Assembly: GCA_963785755.1 (NCBI GenBank)
Contig: CAWAXG010000031.1
Span: forward strand, 1 to 64,000
Length of the DNA: 64,000 bases
Source of the DNA: JACCXG01 sp963785755
Lineage (GTDB): Bacteria; Acidobacteriota; Vicinamibacteria; Vicinamibacterales; 2-12-FULL-66-21
Direction: 5' to 3'
Shown: in pieces, positions 36,084-44,450 of the stretch
Layout: every line of letters starts with the position of its first letter
Numbering within the stretch: the first letter of the stretch is position 1
The notes under the pieces: model-generated
The model's database searches: none
Told to the model about the DNA's origin: nothing
What the model saw: only the letters and a program-made list of their open reading frames with translations
Position numbers and translations under genes: made by a program

Positions 36084-36932
36084 TCAGCGCACCGCTCTGG
36101 CCCGGGTGACCGTTTCCTGCCATCGGCGCATGAAGAGGCGTTCGAATGATGGTCGATCGAGCCCGAATGCGTCGGCGAAGGCCCGCTCGTAGTCCTGAGT
36201 GCCTTTGAAGTACTCGAAATACCGGATCATCGCCGGGACCCCCTGTTTCTCGACGAGCAGTTCGGCCGCGATGAATGCCTGCGCGTACAACGGCGTGTCG
36301 TAGCGGCCCTGTGCCTCGACCCATTGCGGAAACGTCGCGAGCTTGTCGAAGGGCGCGGGGCGAAGGCCGACCTGGGGGGCGCCAAGCTGCTCCAGCAGAT
36401 CGTCGCGCAGCGAATCGAACGACTCCAGGCCGAGGCTGGCGGTGACGCGGCAGGCCACCCACTCCGCGAATCCTTCCCGCAACCACTGCTCCGATGCGCC
36501 GCGTGTGCCGCCGCCGAGGCGGTACTGCACCGAATGCACGACTTCGTGGGCGATGAGCCGGTGCCGCTGCGTGCGGGTCAGGCCGTTGACGATCGACGCA
36601 TTCACCAGGACCGCGCGGGCGCCGCCGATCGCATTGAACGACGAGGCCGATTTCGCCAGCTCCTTCGTGTAGCCGATGTCGAGCAGCCCCTGCTCGAACG
36701 CGAGGCGGGTGGGAAAGAGGACGAGCGGCACTTCCACACGTGGCAGTCCGATTTCCTGCTCCAACGCGTTCACGACGGCCGTGAGCGTGGCTTCGTAGCT
36801 GGCGGTTCGCGTGTCCGTCGGTGTCGCGCCGGGCGCCACGATCGTGATCTTCTCGCTGTGCTCGCCGCCCGTCGCGCAGGAGGCAGCCAGCAGGGCCGTG
36901 AGCATGGCGCGCGAGGCGGACCGGACGTTCAT
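36084..36932 (-). CDS. Lipoprotein with HExxH metallopeptidase-like domain
   Basis: 282 residues. Signal AMLTALLAASC with lipobox Cys19. The zinc motif is in RLIAHEVVHSVQYRLGGGTRG near residue 122, followed by SEQWLREGFAEWVACRV, where a second Glu (EGFAEW) fits the gluzincin third ligand. DTRTASYEATLTAVVNALEQ and VLFPTRLAFEQG precede it, as in peptidase MA-like proteins. The longer open frame begins at 37235, but GAGAGG and the lipoprotein signal fix the start at 36932. It ends close to the convergent zinc-ribbon gene. Confidence 0.78.
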   Translation of the reverse strand: MNVRSASRAMLTALLAASCATGGEHSEKITIVAPGATPTDTRTASYEATLTAVVNALEQEIGLPRVEVPLVLFPTRLAFEQGLLDIGYTKELAKSASSFNAIGGARAVLVNASIVNGLTRTQRHRLIAHEVVHSVQYRLGGGTRGASEQWLREGFAEWVACRVTASLGLESFDSLRDDLLEQLGAPQVGLRPAPFDKLATFPQWVEAQGRYDTPLYAQAFIAAELLVEKQGVPAMIRYFEYFKGTQDYERAFADAFGLDRPSFERLFMRRWQETVTRARAVR

Positions 36933-37007
36933 GAAAAGGCCTCTCGGTATCCTTCCACAATCGCTGTGAACTTGCGAGAATTGCACGAGACGCAGACAGG
37001 AGGAACC

Positions 37008-37178
37008 GTGACCACTGCCACGCCAACCGCCTCGAACGCTGCCAAGGCCGGCATCGGCTTCGGCAGCGCGCTCGCGATCACGATCTCCTGGAGCGCGAAC
37101 AAGTCGATCCTCTGGGCGATCATTCACGGCTTCCTGTCCTGGATCTACGTCATCTACTACGCCCTCAGGCATCAGTGA
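37008..37178 (+). CDS. 56-residue membrane protein
   Basis: GTG start with AGGAGG four bases upstream (36998-37003), a very strong ribosome-binding site. The peptide VTTATPTASNAAKAGIGFGS continues ALAITISWSANKSILWAIIHG and FLSWIYVIYYALRHQ, giving two hydrophobic helices. Proteins with the SxNKSILWAIIHG core are known as short conserved hypotheticals. Divergent from the metallopeptidase lipoprotein gene (75 bases between starts). Its size makes it easy to miss. Confidence 0.7.
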   Translation: MTTATPTASNAAKAGIGFGSALAITISWSANKSILWAIIHGFLSWIYVIYYALRHQ

Positions 37179-37270
37179 CAAACGTTTGGTCGGCGACATG
37201 GGCTTTCTGGCGAGACTCTTCGGCGGCGTCTCCAAAGCCGAACGCGATACGGAAACGACAGGAGAGCACC

Positions 37271-38461
37271 ATGGACATACCGTCCACGACGAATCGGCGC
37301 GAGTTCCTGAGGTTCCTGGCTGCCAGCCCTCTCCTTGGAGCAGTCGGCCAGCTGCAGCCGCGGAGCGAGATCATTGCCTCGCCCCAGGACGCGCTCAACG
37401 TCTTCGACTTCGAGAGCGCCGCGCGTGAGAAGCTGCCGGCCGCGCACTGGGGATACCTGGCAACCGGTGTCGACGATGACGCGACGGTGCGCGCGAATCG
37501 GGCTGGATTCTCCCGGTTTCAGATTCGATCGCGCCGGTTGATCGACGTTTCGCGCATCGACACCTCGATCCGCCTGCTGGGGGGCAGCTGGAACACGCCC
37601 ATCATCCTTGCCCCGACGTCGAGTCACCGGGCGTTTCACCCGGACGGGGAGCTCGCCGTCGCGCGCGCCGCCCGATCGAAGGGCCACCTGCTGATGCTCT
37701 CGAACCTGATGACGTCGCCGATCGAGGAGGTCAACGCGGCGCACGGCCAGCCGGTCTGGTTCCAGCTCTATGCCACCACCGAGTGGAACGTGACACGCAC
37801 GATGGTGAAGCGCGCCGAGGCGGCTGGTTGCCCGGTGCTCGTGTTCACCGTCGATCAGATCAGCGGCTCGAATCGCGAGACCCTGCGGCGGTTCGAACGC
37901 CAGGACACGCGCGACTGCCGCCTCTGCCACGATCGCACCAGCCTGCAGACCAGGAGCGCGCGGAGGCCGATGTTCAGCGGGCTCGACCTGACAGGCGTCG
38001 GCTTCCAGCCGCCCGTGACCTGGGACTACGTGAAGCGTCTCAAGGACGCTACCCCGATGCCCCTCGTGATCAAGGGCATCGTCACGCGCGAGGACGCGGA
38101 GCTCGCGGTGGCCAACGGCGCCGCCGCGATCGTCTGTTCGAATCACGGCGGGCGCGCCGACGAGACCGGACGGTCGTCGATCGAGAGCCTCCCGGAAGTG
38201 CTGGAAGGGGCCGCCGGTCGCATTCCAGTGCTGGTCGACAGCGGCTTCCGGCGCGGCACGGACATCCTGACGGCGCTGGCGCTCGGCGCCGCGGCCATCT
38301 GCGTGGGGCGGCCGTATCTCTGGGGCCTGTCAGCCTTCGGCCAGGAAGGCGTCGAAACCGTTCTCGATATCCTGACGCGAGAGCTCCGGCTGGCCATGCG
38401 CTATGCGGGAACGCCGGCGATTGCGAACATCACGCGAGGGCATGTCGTCGAGCGGCGTTGA
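37271..38461 (+). CDS. FMN-dependent alpha-hydroxy-acid oxidising enzyme, Tat-exported
   Basis: 396 residues, with AGGAGA seven bases before the ATG. The Tat-type signal is TTNRREFLRFLAASPLLGAV. The TIM barrel carries APTSSHRAFHPDGELAVARA, VLVFTVDQISGSNRE, PLVIKGIVTREDAELAV, the catalytic His/Arg block IVCSNHGGRADETGRSSIES and the phosphate loop VLVDSGFRRGTDILTAL..GRPYLWGLSAFG. These define the glycolate/lactate oxidase family, which oxidises 2-hydroxy acids to 2-oxo acids. The Tat signal suggests it folds with FMN before export. Exact substrate unknown. Confidence 0.9.
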   Translation: MDIPSTTNRREFLRFLAASPLLGAVGQLQPRSEIIASPQDALNVFDFESAAREKLPAAHWGYLATGVDDDATVRANRAGFSRFQIRSRRLIDVSRIDTSIRLLGGSWNTPIILAPTSSHRAFHPDGELAVARAARSKGHLLMLSNLMTSPIEEVNAAHGQPVWFQLYATTEWNVTRTMVKRAEAAGCPVLVFTVDQISGSNRETLRRFERQDTRDCRLCHDRTSLQTRSARRPMFSGLDLTGVGFQPPVTWDYVKRLKDATPMPLVIKGIVTREDAELAVANGAAAIVCSNHGGRADETGRSSIESLPEVLEGAAGRIPVLVDSGFRRGTDILTALALGAAAICVGRPYLWGLSAFGQEGVETVLDILTRELRLAMRYAGTPAIANITRGHVVERR

Positions 38462-38651
38462 GGAGGGAAACTCGTCGATTGGAGGAAACGAGTTCTCATC
38501 AACTGCAGGCGGAATTTTCGACAGGAGTGGTGAAAGCCGTTCTCGACGGGCACATCTGACGAGCAGGCGCCGCGAGTGGGCGAATGAGTTCTCGGGTGCG
38601 CTCGATCGGCGACCGGGCGTCAGTTCGCGAATATCGGCGGTGGACACTCAC

Positions 38652-39053
38652 ATGAGTAAACCAGAGATTTCCGGCATCGCGCCGTTCTTCATCGTCAAGA
38701 ATGTCCCCGCCGCGCTGTCGTTTTATCGCGACCGTCTCGGGTTCGACATCACGTTTCAAGGGCCCGAGCCTGACGACATCTTCTTCGGCATTGTCCAGCG
38801 GGGTGCCGCGATGATCATGCTCAAGGACGTTGGGGTAGATCCACTGCCGAACTACAAGCGAGACGTCGGGAAAGGCTGGGCCCGCTGGGATGCTTACCTC
38901 CACGTCCCCGATCCGGACGCGTTGGCAGCAGAATTCTCGTCGCGCAATGTCGAGTGTTTTCAACCACTCAAGGACGACGATGATGGTTTGCGTGGATTCG
39001 CACTCCAGGACGCCGACGGATACGTTCTGTTTTTCGGTCGTCCTCGTTCATGA
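38652..39053 (+). CDS. VOC superfamily protein
   Basis: 133 residues. PFFIVKNVPAALSFYRDRLGFDI opens a glyoxalase fold, then DDIFFGIVQRGAAMIMLKD, WDAYLHVPDPDALAAEFSSRN and RGFALQDADGYVLFFGRP. The metal positions are only partly conserved (first His absent in IAPFF), so it may be a binding protein of the bleomycin-resistance type rather than an enzyme. The ATG at 38652 is chosen over a longer start at 38403 that overlaps the oxidase gene. Confidence 0.82.
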   Translation: MSKPEISGIAPFFIVKNVPAALSFYRDRLGFDITFQGPEPDDIFFGIVQRGAAMIMLKDVGVDPLPNYKRDVGKGWARWDAYLHVPDPDALAAEFSSRNVECFQPLKDDDDGLRGFALQDADGYVLFFGRPRS

Positions 39054-39365
39054 GCGCCAATTCAAATTGGGATCGGCGTTGGCGAGGGTGAATCGGCTCG
39101 TCGCGGGTCTCGAACGTTGTTCTCAGAGCAACGTCGTGGTGATTGAAGGGTGTTTCGTCGGCACTCCAAACTGAATTCAGGGCAAGCCAGGAAAACCTGT
39201 CAAGAGGAATATTGTTAAATCTTCTCGTTCCAGAACGAGTTGATGACTCGCCGCCTCGCACCTGAACGCCACGTGTGAAGTGATTGCGTCGACGAGCACC
39301 CGTGAGACGCTCAGGGTCGAGAGAATGTGGAACGGAGACCTCGGAACCGACGTTGCAGACAGGCC
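39054..39365. other. Gene-free stretch with a third CTCGTTC palindrome
   Basis: No convincing coding frame. CTCGTTC-CA-GAACGAG at 39224-39239 is a perfect seven-base palindrome matching those at 9258 and 10686. A GGAATATTGTTAAAT run just before it is unusually AT-rich. Nothing else stands out. Confidence 0.5.
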
Positions 39366-40037
39366 ATGACTCAAATTGACCAGGGCTATTCCATCGTCGA
39401 GCAGGTCTTTGCGCGAACTGAGATGGCGCACGTGCTCGAGGATCTCTCGGCCGCGAGTCTGGAGAGAACGAAGGCTGGCGCCCGGCATGTCCTCGACGTG
39501 CCCGTCGTGCGAGCACTGTCGGCTGATCCCCGGATGCTCGAGATCGCCGGCGAGTTCGTCGGGCCGGCGCCAGTGGCCTTTCGAGCGACCTTGTTCGACA
39601 AATCGCCGGGCGCGAACTGGTTGGTGGCCTGGCATCAAGACACCGCGTTGCCGCTGCGGCAACGTCTCGAGCATACCGAGTGGGGACCATGGTCGGTGAA
39701 GGCCGGCGTGCTCCATGCGCATGCGCCCGCCTGGGCGCTCGAGCAGGTGATTGCCCTCCGCGTCAGTCTCGACGATTCGTCGAGCACGAATGGGCCTCTC
39801 CGGGTTCTGCCAGGCACCCATCGCGCGGGTATCTGCAGCGACGATCACCTCGAGCAGCTGGTTCGGAACACGGTTCCTGTTGATTGTGTGGTTGCATCCG
39901 GTGGCGTGGTCGCGATGCGCCCGTTGACGATCCATGCCTCGTCCAAGTCCCTCGACGATCGGCCTCGCCGCGTCCTGCACATTGAATACGCGGCTTCCGT
40001 CCATCTCGCGCCGGGTGTCGAGCTGGCTGTTGCCTGA
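39366..40037 (+). CDS. Phytanoyl-CoA dioxygenase (PhyH) family protein
   Basis: 223 residues. The Fe(II)/2-oxoglutarate site is visible as WLVAWHQDTALPL (HxD, near residue 90), RPLTIHASSKSLDD (second His) and PRRVLHIEYA (Arg for 2-oxoglutarate). GPLRVLPGTHRAGI is the conserved strand-turn before the second His. It starts VIEQ-like with DQGYSIVEQVFARTEMAHV. PhyH proteins hydroxylate small molecules using oxygen and 2-oxoglutarate. Substrate unknown. Monocistronic. Confidence 0.87.
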   Translation: MTQIDQGYSIVEQVFARTEMAHVLEDLSAASLERTKAGARHVLDVPVVRALSADPRMLEIAGEFVGPAPVAFRATLFDKSPGANWLVAWHQDTALPLRQRLEHTEWGPWSVKAGVLHAHAPAWALEQVIALRVSLDDSSSTNGPLRVLPGTHRAGICSDDHLEQLVRNTVPVDCVVASGGVVAMRPLTIHASSKSLDDRPRRVLHIEYAASVHLAPGVELAVA

Positions 40038-40233
40038 GGTGGGTCGGCTGGCTGGCTCCTGGTCCAATCAGGTGGCTGAGAGTGATGGGCGTTTGCGCAG
40101 CAGTGGCCGGTGCGATGATAAGCCCGCGGCCTGGACGCCCACCGTGGGTGTGGTGAGAGCGTGCTGAAACGCGGTGTAACAAAACCTGTGATGATGGTGG
40201 CCTGGACGGACTTCCGTTGAGACAGAGGCAGCC

Positions 40234-40587
40234 ATGTACGGACATTCCGACTTCTATCGAATGGTCACCGAGGCGTTTCCGGAACTGCAGGCAGAACTTG
40301 ATGAAGATCCTGAGCTGTTGCATGTGCAGATGGGCGCTTTCGCACGGTTTACCGAACAGGCCAAAGGTCGCGGCGATTGGTCCACGTATCAGCGGTGCAT
40401 CGCGCTTGCAGATGCCCTGTGGCGGACACCCGACGCCGCCTTGTTGAACGCTCTGAACGTCTCTTATTTTGAGCATCTAGATTTTGCGGACCCCCGAGGC
40501 GACATCGCATGGGGCCACATGACTCCCTCACTGCGGATCGCTTGGCAGCAGATGCAAGCGTACCTGCGAGGGCTCGAGGGTCGTTGA
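40234..40587 (+). CDS. Helical protein (DUF7674-like)
   Basis: 117 residues, all helical. HVQMGAFARFTEQAKGRGDWSTYQRCIALADALW and ALLNALNVSYFEHLDFADPRGDIAWG look like the DUF7674 pattern I remember, found in isolated small genes and sometimes in polymorphic toxin immunity settings. No signal peptide. The name is recalled, not checked. A convincing ATG start MYGHSDFYRMVTEAF follows GAGACAGAGGCAGCC. Confidence 0.6.
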   Translation: MYGHSDFYRMVTEAFPELQAELDEDPELLHVQMGAFARFTEQAKGRGDWSTYQRCIALADALWRTPDAALLNALNVSYFEHLDFADPRGDIAWGHMTPSLRIAWQQMQAYLRGLEGR

Positions 40588-40638
40588 GAGCGGGGGCCCG
40601 GCAGGCGACCCAGCGCCTGCACGAACCAAGGACTCCAC

Positions 40639-41217
40639 GTGACACTCGTCATCATCTTCGGCCCTCCCGCTGTCGGCAAGATGGCCGTCGGCCTCGAGCT
40701 GGAGCGGCTCACCGGGTTCCGGTTGTTCCACAACCACATGACGGTCGATCCGATCATCCGGCTGTTTCCATTCGAATCCGCTCCATATCGCCGTCTCGTG
40801 ACGGAGTTCCGCCGGCGCATCTTCGAAGAGTACGCCGCGAGCGACGCCAGAGGCTTGATCTTCACGTTCGTCTGGGCGCTGGACGACCCTCAGGACCGCG
40901 AGTTCGTCGACCGCACCACCGAGATTTTCACCAGCCGCGGCGGGGAAGTGTGTTTCGTGGAGCTCACGGCGACGCAGGCCGAGCGGCTGCGCCGCAACGA
41001 GACACCGTTGCGCCTGGCGGAAAAGCGGCCCCAGCGCGACGTCGCAGGCTCGCGCGCATTTCTGCTGAACGCCGATCGCACGTATCGGCTGAACTCGGCC
41101 GGCACGTTCTTCTACCCGGAGCGCCACCTGAAGATCGACAATACGTCCCTGGAACCGGACGCCGTGGCGCGCCAGATTGCCGCGCATTTTTCATTGACGG
41201 CCGATTCTGCGCGCTGA
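40639..41217 (+). CDS. P-loop kinase / AAA-type ATPase
   Basis: 192 residues from a GTG start. The Walker A sequence IIFGPPAVGKMAVGLELERLTG is at residues 5-26. FHNHMTVDPIIRLFPF, a helix RRLVTEFRRRIFEEYAA, GLIFTFVWALDDPQD and CFVELTATQAERLRRNETPLR follow, in the order of small-molecule and zeta-like kinases. A LID-like Arg stretch (LRLAEKRPQRDVAGSR) is present. It probably phosphorylates a small molecule; substrate unknown. Stand-alone gene. Confidence 0.8.
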   Translation: MTLVIIFGPPAVGKMAVGLELERLTGFRLFHNHMTVDPIIRLFPFESAPYRRLVTEFRRRIFEEYAASDARGLIFTFVWALDDPQDREFVDRTTEIFTSRGGEVCFVELTATQAERLRRNETPLRLAEKRPQRDVAGSRAFLLNADRTYRLNSAGTFFYPERHLKIDNTSLEPDAVARQIAAHFSLTADSAR

Positions 41218-41266
41218 CGCCGGGTTCGCCGACCTCGGCGATAACGAGTGGCGCTCTGTCAACGAC

Positions 41267-41803
41267 ATGACGATCATTCGAAGGAGTGTGGACGCGGATT
41301 TCGCCGCGATCCTGGCCATCGTCAACGACGCGGCGCAGGCCTATCGCGGCGTGATCCCGGCTGACCGCTGGCACGAACCTTACATGTCCTCCGATGAACT
41401 GGCGAGCGAGATCGCCGACGGCGTGGTCTTCTGGATCGCAGAACAAGACGGACGCCTGGCAGGAGTGATGGGCATGCAGGACAAAGGAGAGGTGATCCTG
41501 GTGCGCCACGCGTATGTCGCCTCAACCGCGCAGCGGGCCGGCGTGGGGACAACGCTCCTGCGCTATGTCGAAGGTCTCGTGGACAAGCCGATGCTGATCG
41601 GCACATGGGCGGCCGCGTCGTGGGCGATTGAGTTCTATCGGCGGAATGGGTTCACGGTTGTCCCGCCCACTGAGAAAGACCATCTGCTCCGCACCTACTG
41701 GTCAATTCCTGACAGACAGATCGAAACGTCCGTCGTCCTTGCCAGCCGGGAATGGATGGAGGGCCGACCGGTAGCGTGGTGGGCGGCAACAATGCGATGG
41801 TAA
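41267..41803 (+). CDS. GNAT family N-acetyltransferase
   Basis: 178 residues. TIIRRSVDADFAAILAIVNDAAQAYRG at the start, FWIAEQDGRLAGVMGMQDKGEVILVRHAYV as strand beta4, and the acetyl-CoA loop QRAGVGTTLLRYVEGL near residues 88-104 identify the fold. SWAIEFYRRNGFTVV is the usual C-terminal signature. Acceptor unknown; many such enzymes modify amines or small antibiotics. Confidence 0.9.
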   Translation: MTIIRRSVDADFAAILAIVNDAAQAYRGVIPADRWHEPYMSSDELASEIADGVVFWIAEQDGRLAGVMGMQDKGEVILVRHAYVASTAQRAGVGTTLLRYVEGLVDKPMLIGTWAAASWAIEFYRRNGFTVVPPTEKDHLLRTYWSIPDRQIETSVVLASREWMEGRPVAWWAATMRW

Positions 41804-41848
41804 TGATCGTTCCTCTCCTCGCTGGATCGTCGGGGGCGTAGCGGGTCC

Positions 41849-42373
41849 ATGCCCACCATCATGTGCACGCGCCGGCTCTGGAACGCGATTGGCGGCCGCG
41901 GTGCGCTGCCGCGGCGAGGTCCGGCGGAACCGCGGTCTTCCCTTCTGGGCGCCTGGGCGGCGTGCGAAGTTCCCACGCGCGCCGGCCATCTCGTCGTCGC
42001 AATCGAAGAGTCGACGTATCTGACGGCGGTGTGCCCGCTCGTTCAGTTGCCTGCCTTCGTTCGCGTCTTCGCTGCATCCGTCGGCGCGGCCCTCGAAGAT
42101 CTCGGCGTCTCGACCGATGCAGCGGAACGAGAGGTGATGGCGATCGTCGAAGGGGCGACGTTTGCCCGAAACGACAATCGCAGTCTGCTGGGCTCGGCGA
42201 CTGACGTGGCGTGGAATGCCAGCAACCTGCTGGAGCGCGCGAGGCCCGGCAACCTATCCGCCCTTGCGCGCGTTCAGCGCGAGCTCAACGACATGCCGCA
42301 CGTAAATCGGCAGCCTCCTTTTCCATCTCAAGCGGTTCGTTTTCTGTTTCACACCGATCCGTCGGTGCACTGA
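41849..42373 (+). CDS. DUF6933-like conserved hypothetical protein
   Basis: 174 residues. It begins MPTIMCTRRLWNAIGG, followed by LLGAWAACEVPTRAGHLVVAI, YLTAVCPLVQLPAFVRVFAAS, ERE VMAIVEGATFARNDNRSLL-type helix and RVQRELNDMPHVNRQPPFPSQ near the end. The NDNRSLLGS and LNDMPHVN blocks are characteristic of a small family I recall as DUF6933. It is cytoplasmic, with no known activity. The assignment is from memory of the pattern. Confidence 0.6.
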   Translation: MPTIMCTRRLWNAIGGRGALPRRGPAEPRSSLLGAWAACEVPTRAGHLVVAIEESTYLTAVCPLVQLPAFVRVFAASVGAALEDLGVSTDAAEREVMAIVEGATFARNDNRSLLGSATDVAWNASNLLERARPGNLSALARVQRELNDMPHVNRQPPFPSQAVRFLFHTDPSVH

Positions 42374-43015
42374 TCGCACGCCTCATCCGCCTGGTCGGAG
42401 CCGATACCGAGACGCCGCTCTCAGCGCGAGGGGGGTGGAATGACATTCGATTCCTGCCCCGACGTGCAACAATCCTCGTACCGACTATCCGGCCGGAGCA
42501 GGCTGTCGCGAAGATCGATCAAGGGCCATGGGCATTTTTGGCAAAGAAGAACCGAACTGGTTCGTGCCCCCGTAGTCTCGTGTCGGCGCTGTCGCTGATC
42601 GGCATTCGCGTCGTGATCGGCGATCGGTGCTCGGTGATAGGAGCTCAAACCTGATCCCCGATCACTGATTACCGATCACCGATCACGTCGTAAATCTCCT
42701 GGCACGACTTGGCCCCCGCTGGCCGCCTTCTTCGCCCGTCACCCCTTCGCAATCTCCGCCTTTCCTCCCGTCCTCCCGTCCTCCCTTCTATGAGGCCACC
42801 GGTTGTCAAGCCCCGTGTTCTTTCGAATGTCTCGGACACACCTCCGCCGGAGCGGGCTCCTCACATCAAGGGAGCCCGTGGAGGCGTGCCGCAAAATCAT
42901 CCCTGTGCCGCGTACTCCGCACGTGCACCGTTCACGCTGGCGGTCCGTTGGGAGTCGAGCTCATGCTCGGACTACCTTCTATCCGTGGTGACGATCGTCA
43001 CACACCAGCTGCAGC
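42374..43015. other. Long gene-free stretch with a GATC-rich imperfect inverted repeat
   Basis: No coding frame. The arms 42612-42641 and 42658-42687 form an imperfect 30-base inverted repeat of GATCGG-type units, related to the perfect one at 16920-16993. A pyrimidine tract with 8-base units (CCTCCCGT) lies near 42764-42786. The stretch ends at the proposed end of an IS110-family element, so part of it may be insertion-site DNA. Confidence 0.5.
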
Positions 43016-43035
43016 CATGCGCCGGACCTGAGGGC

Positions 43036-43096
43036 GCGCCGCTCCATCTGTAAGACGGTTCCCCACAGGGGAACCCGGAGGACGAGCGAGCGGCGC
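43036..43096 (-). ncRNA. Candidate structured (bridge) RNA of the IS110 element
   Basis: GCGCCGCTC (43036-43044) pairs with GAGCGGCGC (43088-43096). Between them sits a perfect 8-base hairpin GGTTCCCC-ACA-GGGGAACC (43057-43075). A further hairpin-like segment (GCGCACC-AGC-GGGTGC) follows at about 43094-43110. The structure lies 42 bases downstream of the transposase stop, the position described for bridge RNAs of the IS1111 branch. Expression and loop pairing to a target are not shown. Confidence 0.45.
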
Positions 43097-43137
43097 GCAC
43101 CAGCGGGTGCTCGCGCGATGAGGCGCGGCGATCCTGG

Positions 43138-44280
43138 TTACCCCGTCGGTTTCAACGCGGCGCCGTCGGGTATCACCCCCTGCTCGACATACCGCCACAG
43201 CGCGATCATCAGTTTGCGCGCGAGCGCCACAATGCCGATCCGCCGCGCGCGCTTGCCAGCCGCCGCGAAGCGTCGCGTGAACCACTGGGTCAGGGTACTC
43301 GTGGGTTGCCAACGCACCCAGCCCCAGGCGATTTGGATCGCGACGCGCCGCAACTCCGCGCGGCCGGCTTTACTAATCCCCTGGTCCTGCACGCGTTGAT
43401 CACTGCGATACGGCACCGGCACCAGGCCGGTCAGCGCGCCGAGCTGCCGACCGTTCGCGAAGGTGCGCGTGCCGAACAACTCCGCACTGAACAGCGCGCT
43501 ACTGGTCTCGGCCACGCCACGCAGCGTCGTCAACTGCCGCGCCACCCGCGCGACGCGATCCTGCCCGGCGGCCATCTGCGCGTCGCGCGCCGTCGTCAAC
43601 TCGGCCGCGCGCGCGTCGAGGGTCGCCAGAGACGCCCACTCGCGGTGGAGCCGCGCGCGCAACGCGGCGGGAAACGGCCGCCCGTCGCCCGTCCCCGCCG
43701 TCGCCAGACGCCGCTCAAACGTCCGGTCCAACGGCAGCCGCACGCCTTGGGTCGCGAGCAAGCCCTGGATGCGATTGCGCACGCGGGTCCGGTCCGCCCG
43801 CGCCGCCTCGATCTCCCGCGTCAACTGCCGGGCATCCTCGTCGGTCGGCGACGGGACATGCACCACGCTCCACACCTTGCGCTCGCCGCCCGCCCAGCGC
43901 AGCAACAGATGCAGCAGCTTGCGCACATCCAGCCGATCGGTCTTCGCCCGCCGCGCCTTGCGGTTCACTTCAATGCTCGATGAATCCACCACGACGTTCA
44001 CCGTGCCGTGCGCCTCCAGCCAGCGATGCACCCAGAAGCCATCCCGGCCCGCTTCGTAACAACTCCGGACCGGCGTCTCCACCGCCAGGCCAAAGCGGAC
44101 CTTGGCGGCGATCACCTCGCGCTCGAGCGCGCCCAGATCGCCGGCGGCGATCGCGCGGATGCGCGGCCGTTGCGCCGGCGCCGTCGTGAACCCCAACGTC
44201 CACTTGGTGCTGCCCAACTCGAAGGCCATATACAACGTCGCGTCTGCGATACACTCAGTGCGTCGGGGCGTCGCGGTCAT
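43138..44280 (-). CDS. IS110-family transposase
   Basis: 380 residues. The start at 44280 has AAAGGAGG followed by AGCTC, a strong site; an in-frame start nine residues earlier lacks one. The N-terminal RuvC-like domain shows AFELGSTKWTLGFTT, CYEAGRDGFWVHRWLEAHG and AKTDRLDVRKLLHLLLRW, the acidic set of the family, with Glu in place of the usual first Asp. The C-terminal domain has LTTLRGVAETSSALFSAELFG, GALTGLVPVPYRSD and QGISKAGRAELRRVAIQIAWG. It probably recombines double-stranded DNA under RNA guidance, as known for IS110 recombinases. It appears intact. Confidence 0.92.
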   Translation of the reverse strand: MTATPRRTECIADATLYMAFELGSTKWTLGFTTAPAQRPRIRAIAAGDLGALEREVIAAKVRFGLAVETPVRSCYEAGRDGFWVHRWLEAHGTVNVVVDSSSIEVNRKARRAKTDRLDVRKLLHLLLRWAGGERKVWSVVHVPSPTDEDARQLTREIEAARADRTRVRNRIQGLLATQGVRLPLDRTFERRLATAGTGDGRPFPAALRARLHREWASLATLDARAAELTTARDAQMAAGQDRVARVARQLTTLRGVAETSSALFSAELFGTRTFANGRQLGALTGLVPVPYRSDQRVQDQGISKAGRAELRRVAIQIAWGWVRWQPTSTLTQWFTRRFAAAGKRARRIGIVALARKLMIALWRYVEQGVIPDGAALKPTG

Positions 44281-44450
44281 GAGCTCCTCCTTTGTGCCGT
44301 CCAGCACGTTTGTCGGAGCTTACCGCGGCGGCCCGTCTCTTTCTCTCAGCCGCAGTCACTCGGCGCCCTACATAGCATCTGTGAAAACGAGAGCCTCCCC
44401 CGTACGGCGCGCCGTGCTTCGATGCCGCTTTCCGGGCATGATTGTGCCCA

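Larger units (their letters stand above)
43016..44440 (-). mobile_element. IS110-family insertion sequence (candidate limits)
   Basis: The element holds one transposase gene on the minus strand. CATGCGCCGGA (43016-43026) and the complement of TCCGGGCATG (44431-44440) are near-matching sub-terminal inverted sequences, which gives 1425 bases, a typical size for the family. IS110 elements have no long terminal repeats, so these limits are a proposal. The non-coding flanks are candidates for the bridge RNA that guides recombination in this family. Confidence 0.6.

Noticed and set aside
37198..37428. Small reading frame MGFLARLFGGVSKAERD
   Set aside because: It overlaps the oxidase gene start and its tail is a shadow of the signal region; no ribosome-binding site of its own.
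43306..44059. Long + strand frames across the transposase
   Set aside because: Shadows of the transposase gene in a GC-rich region.
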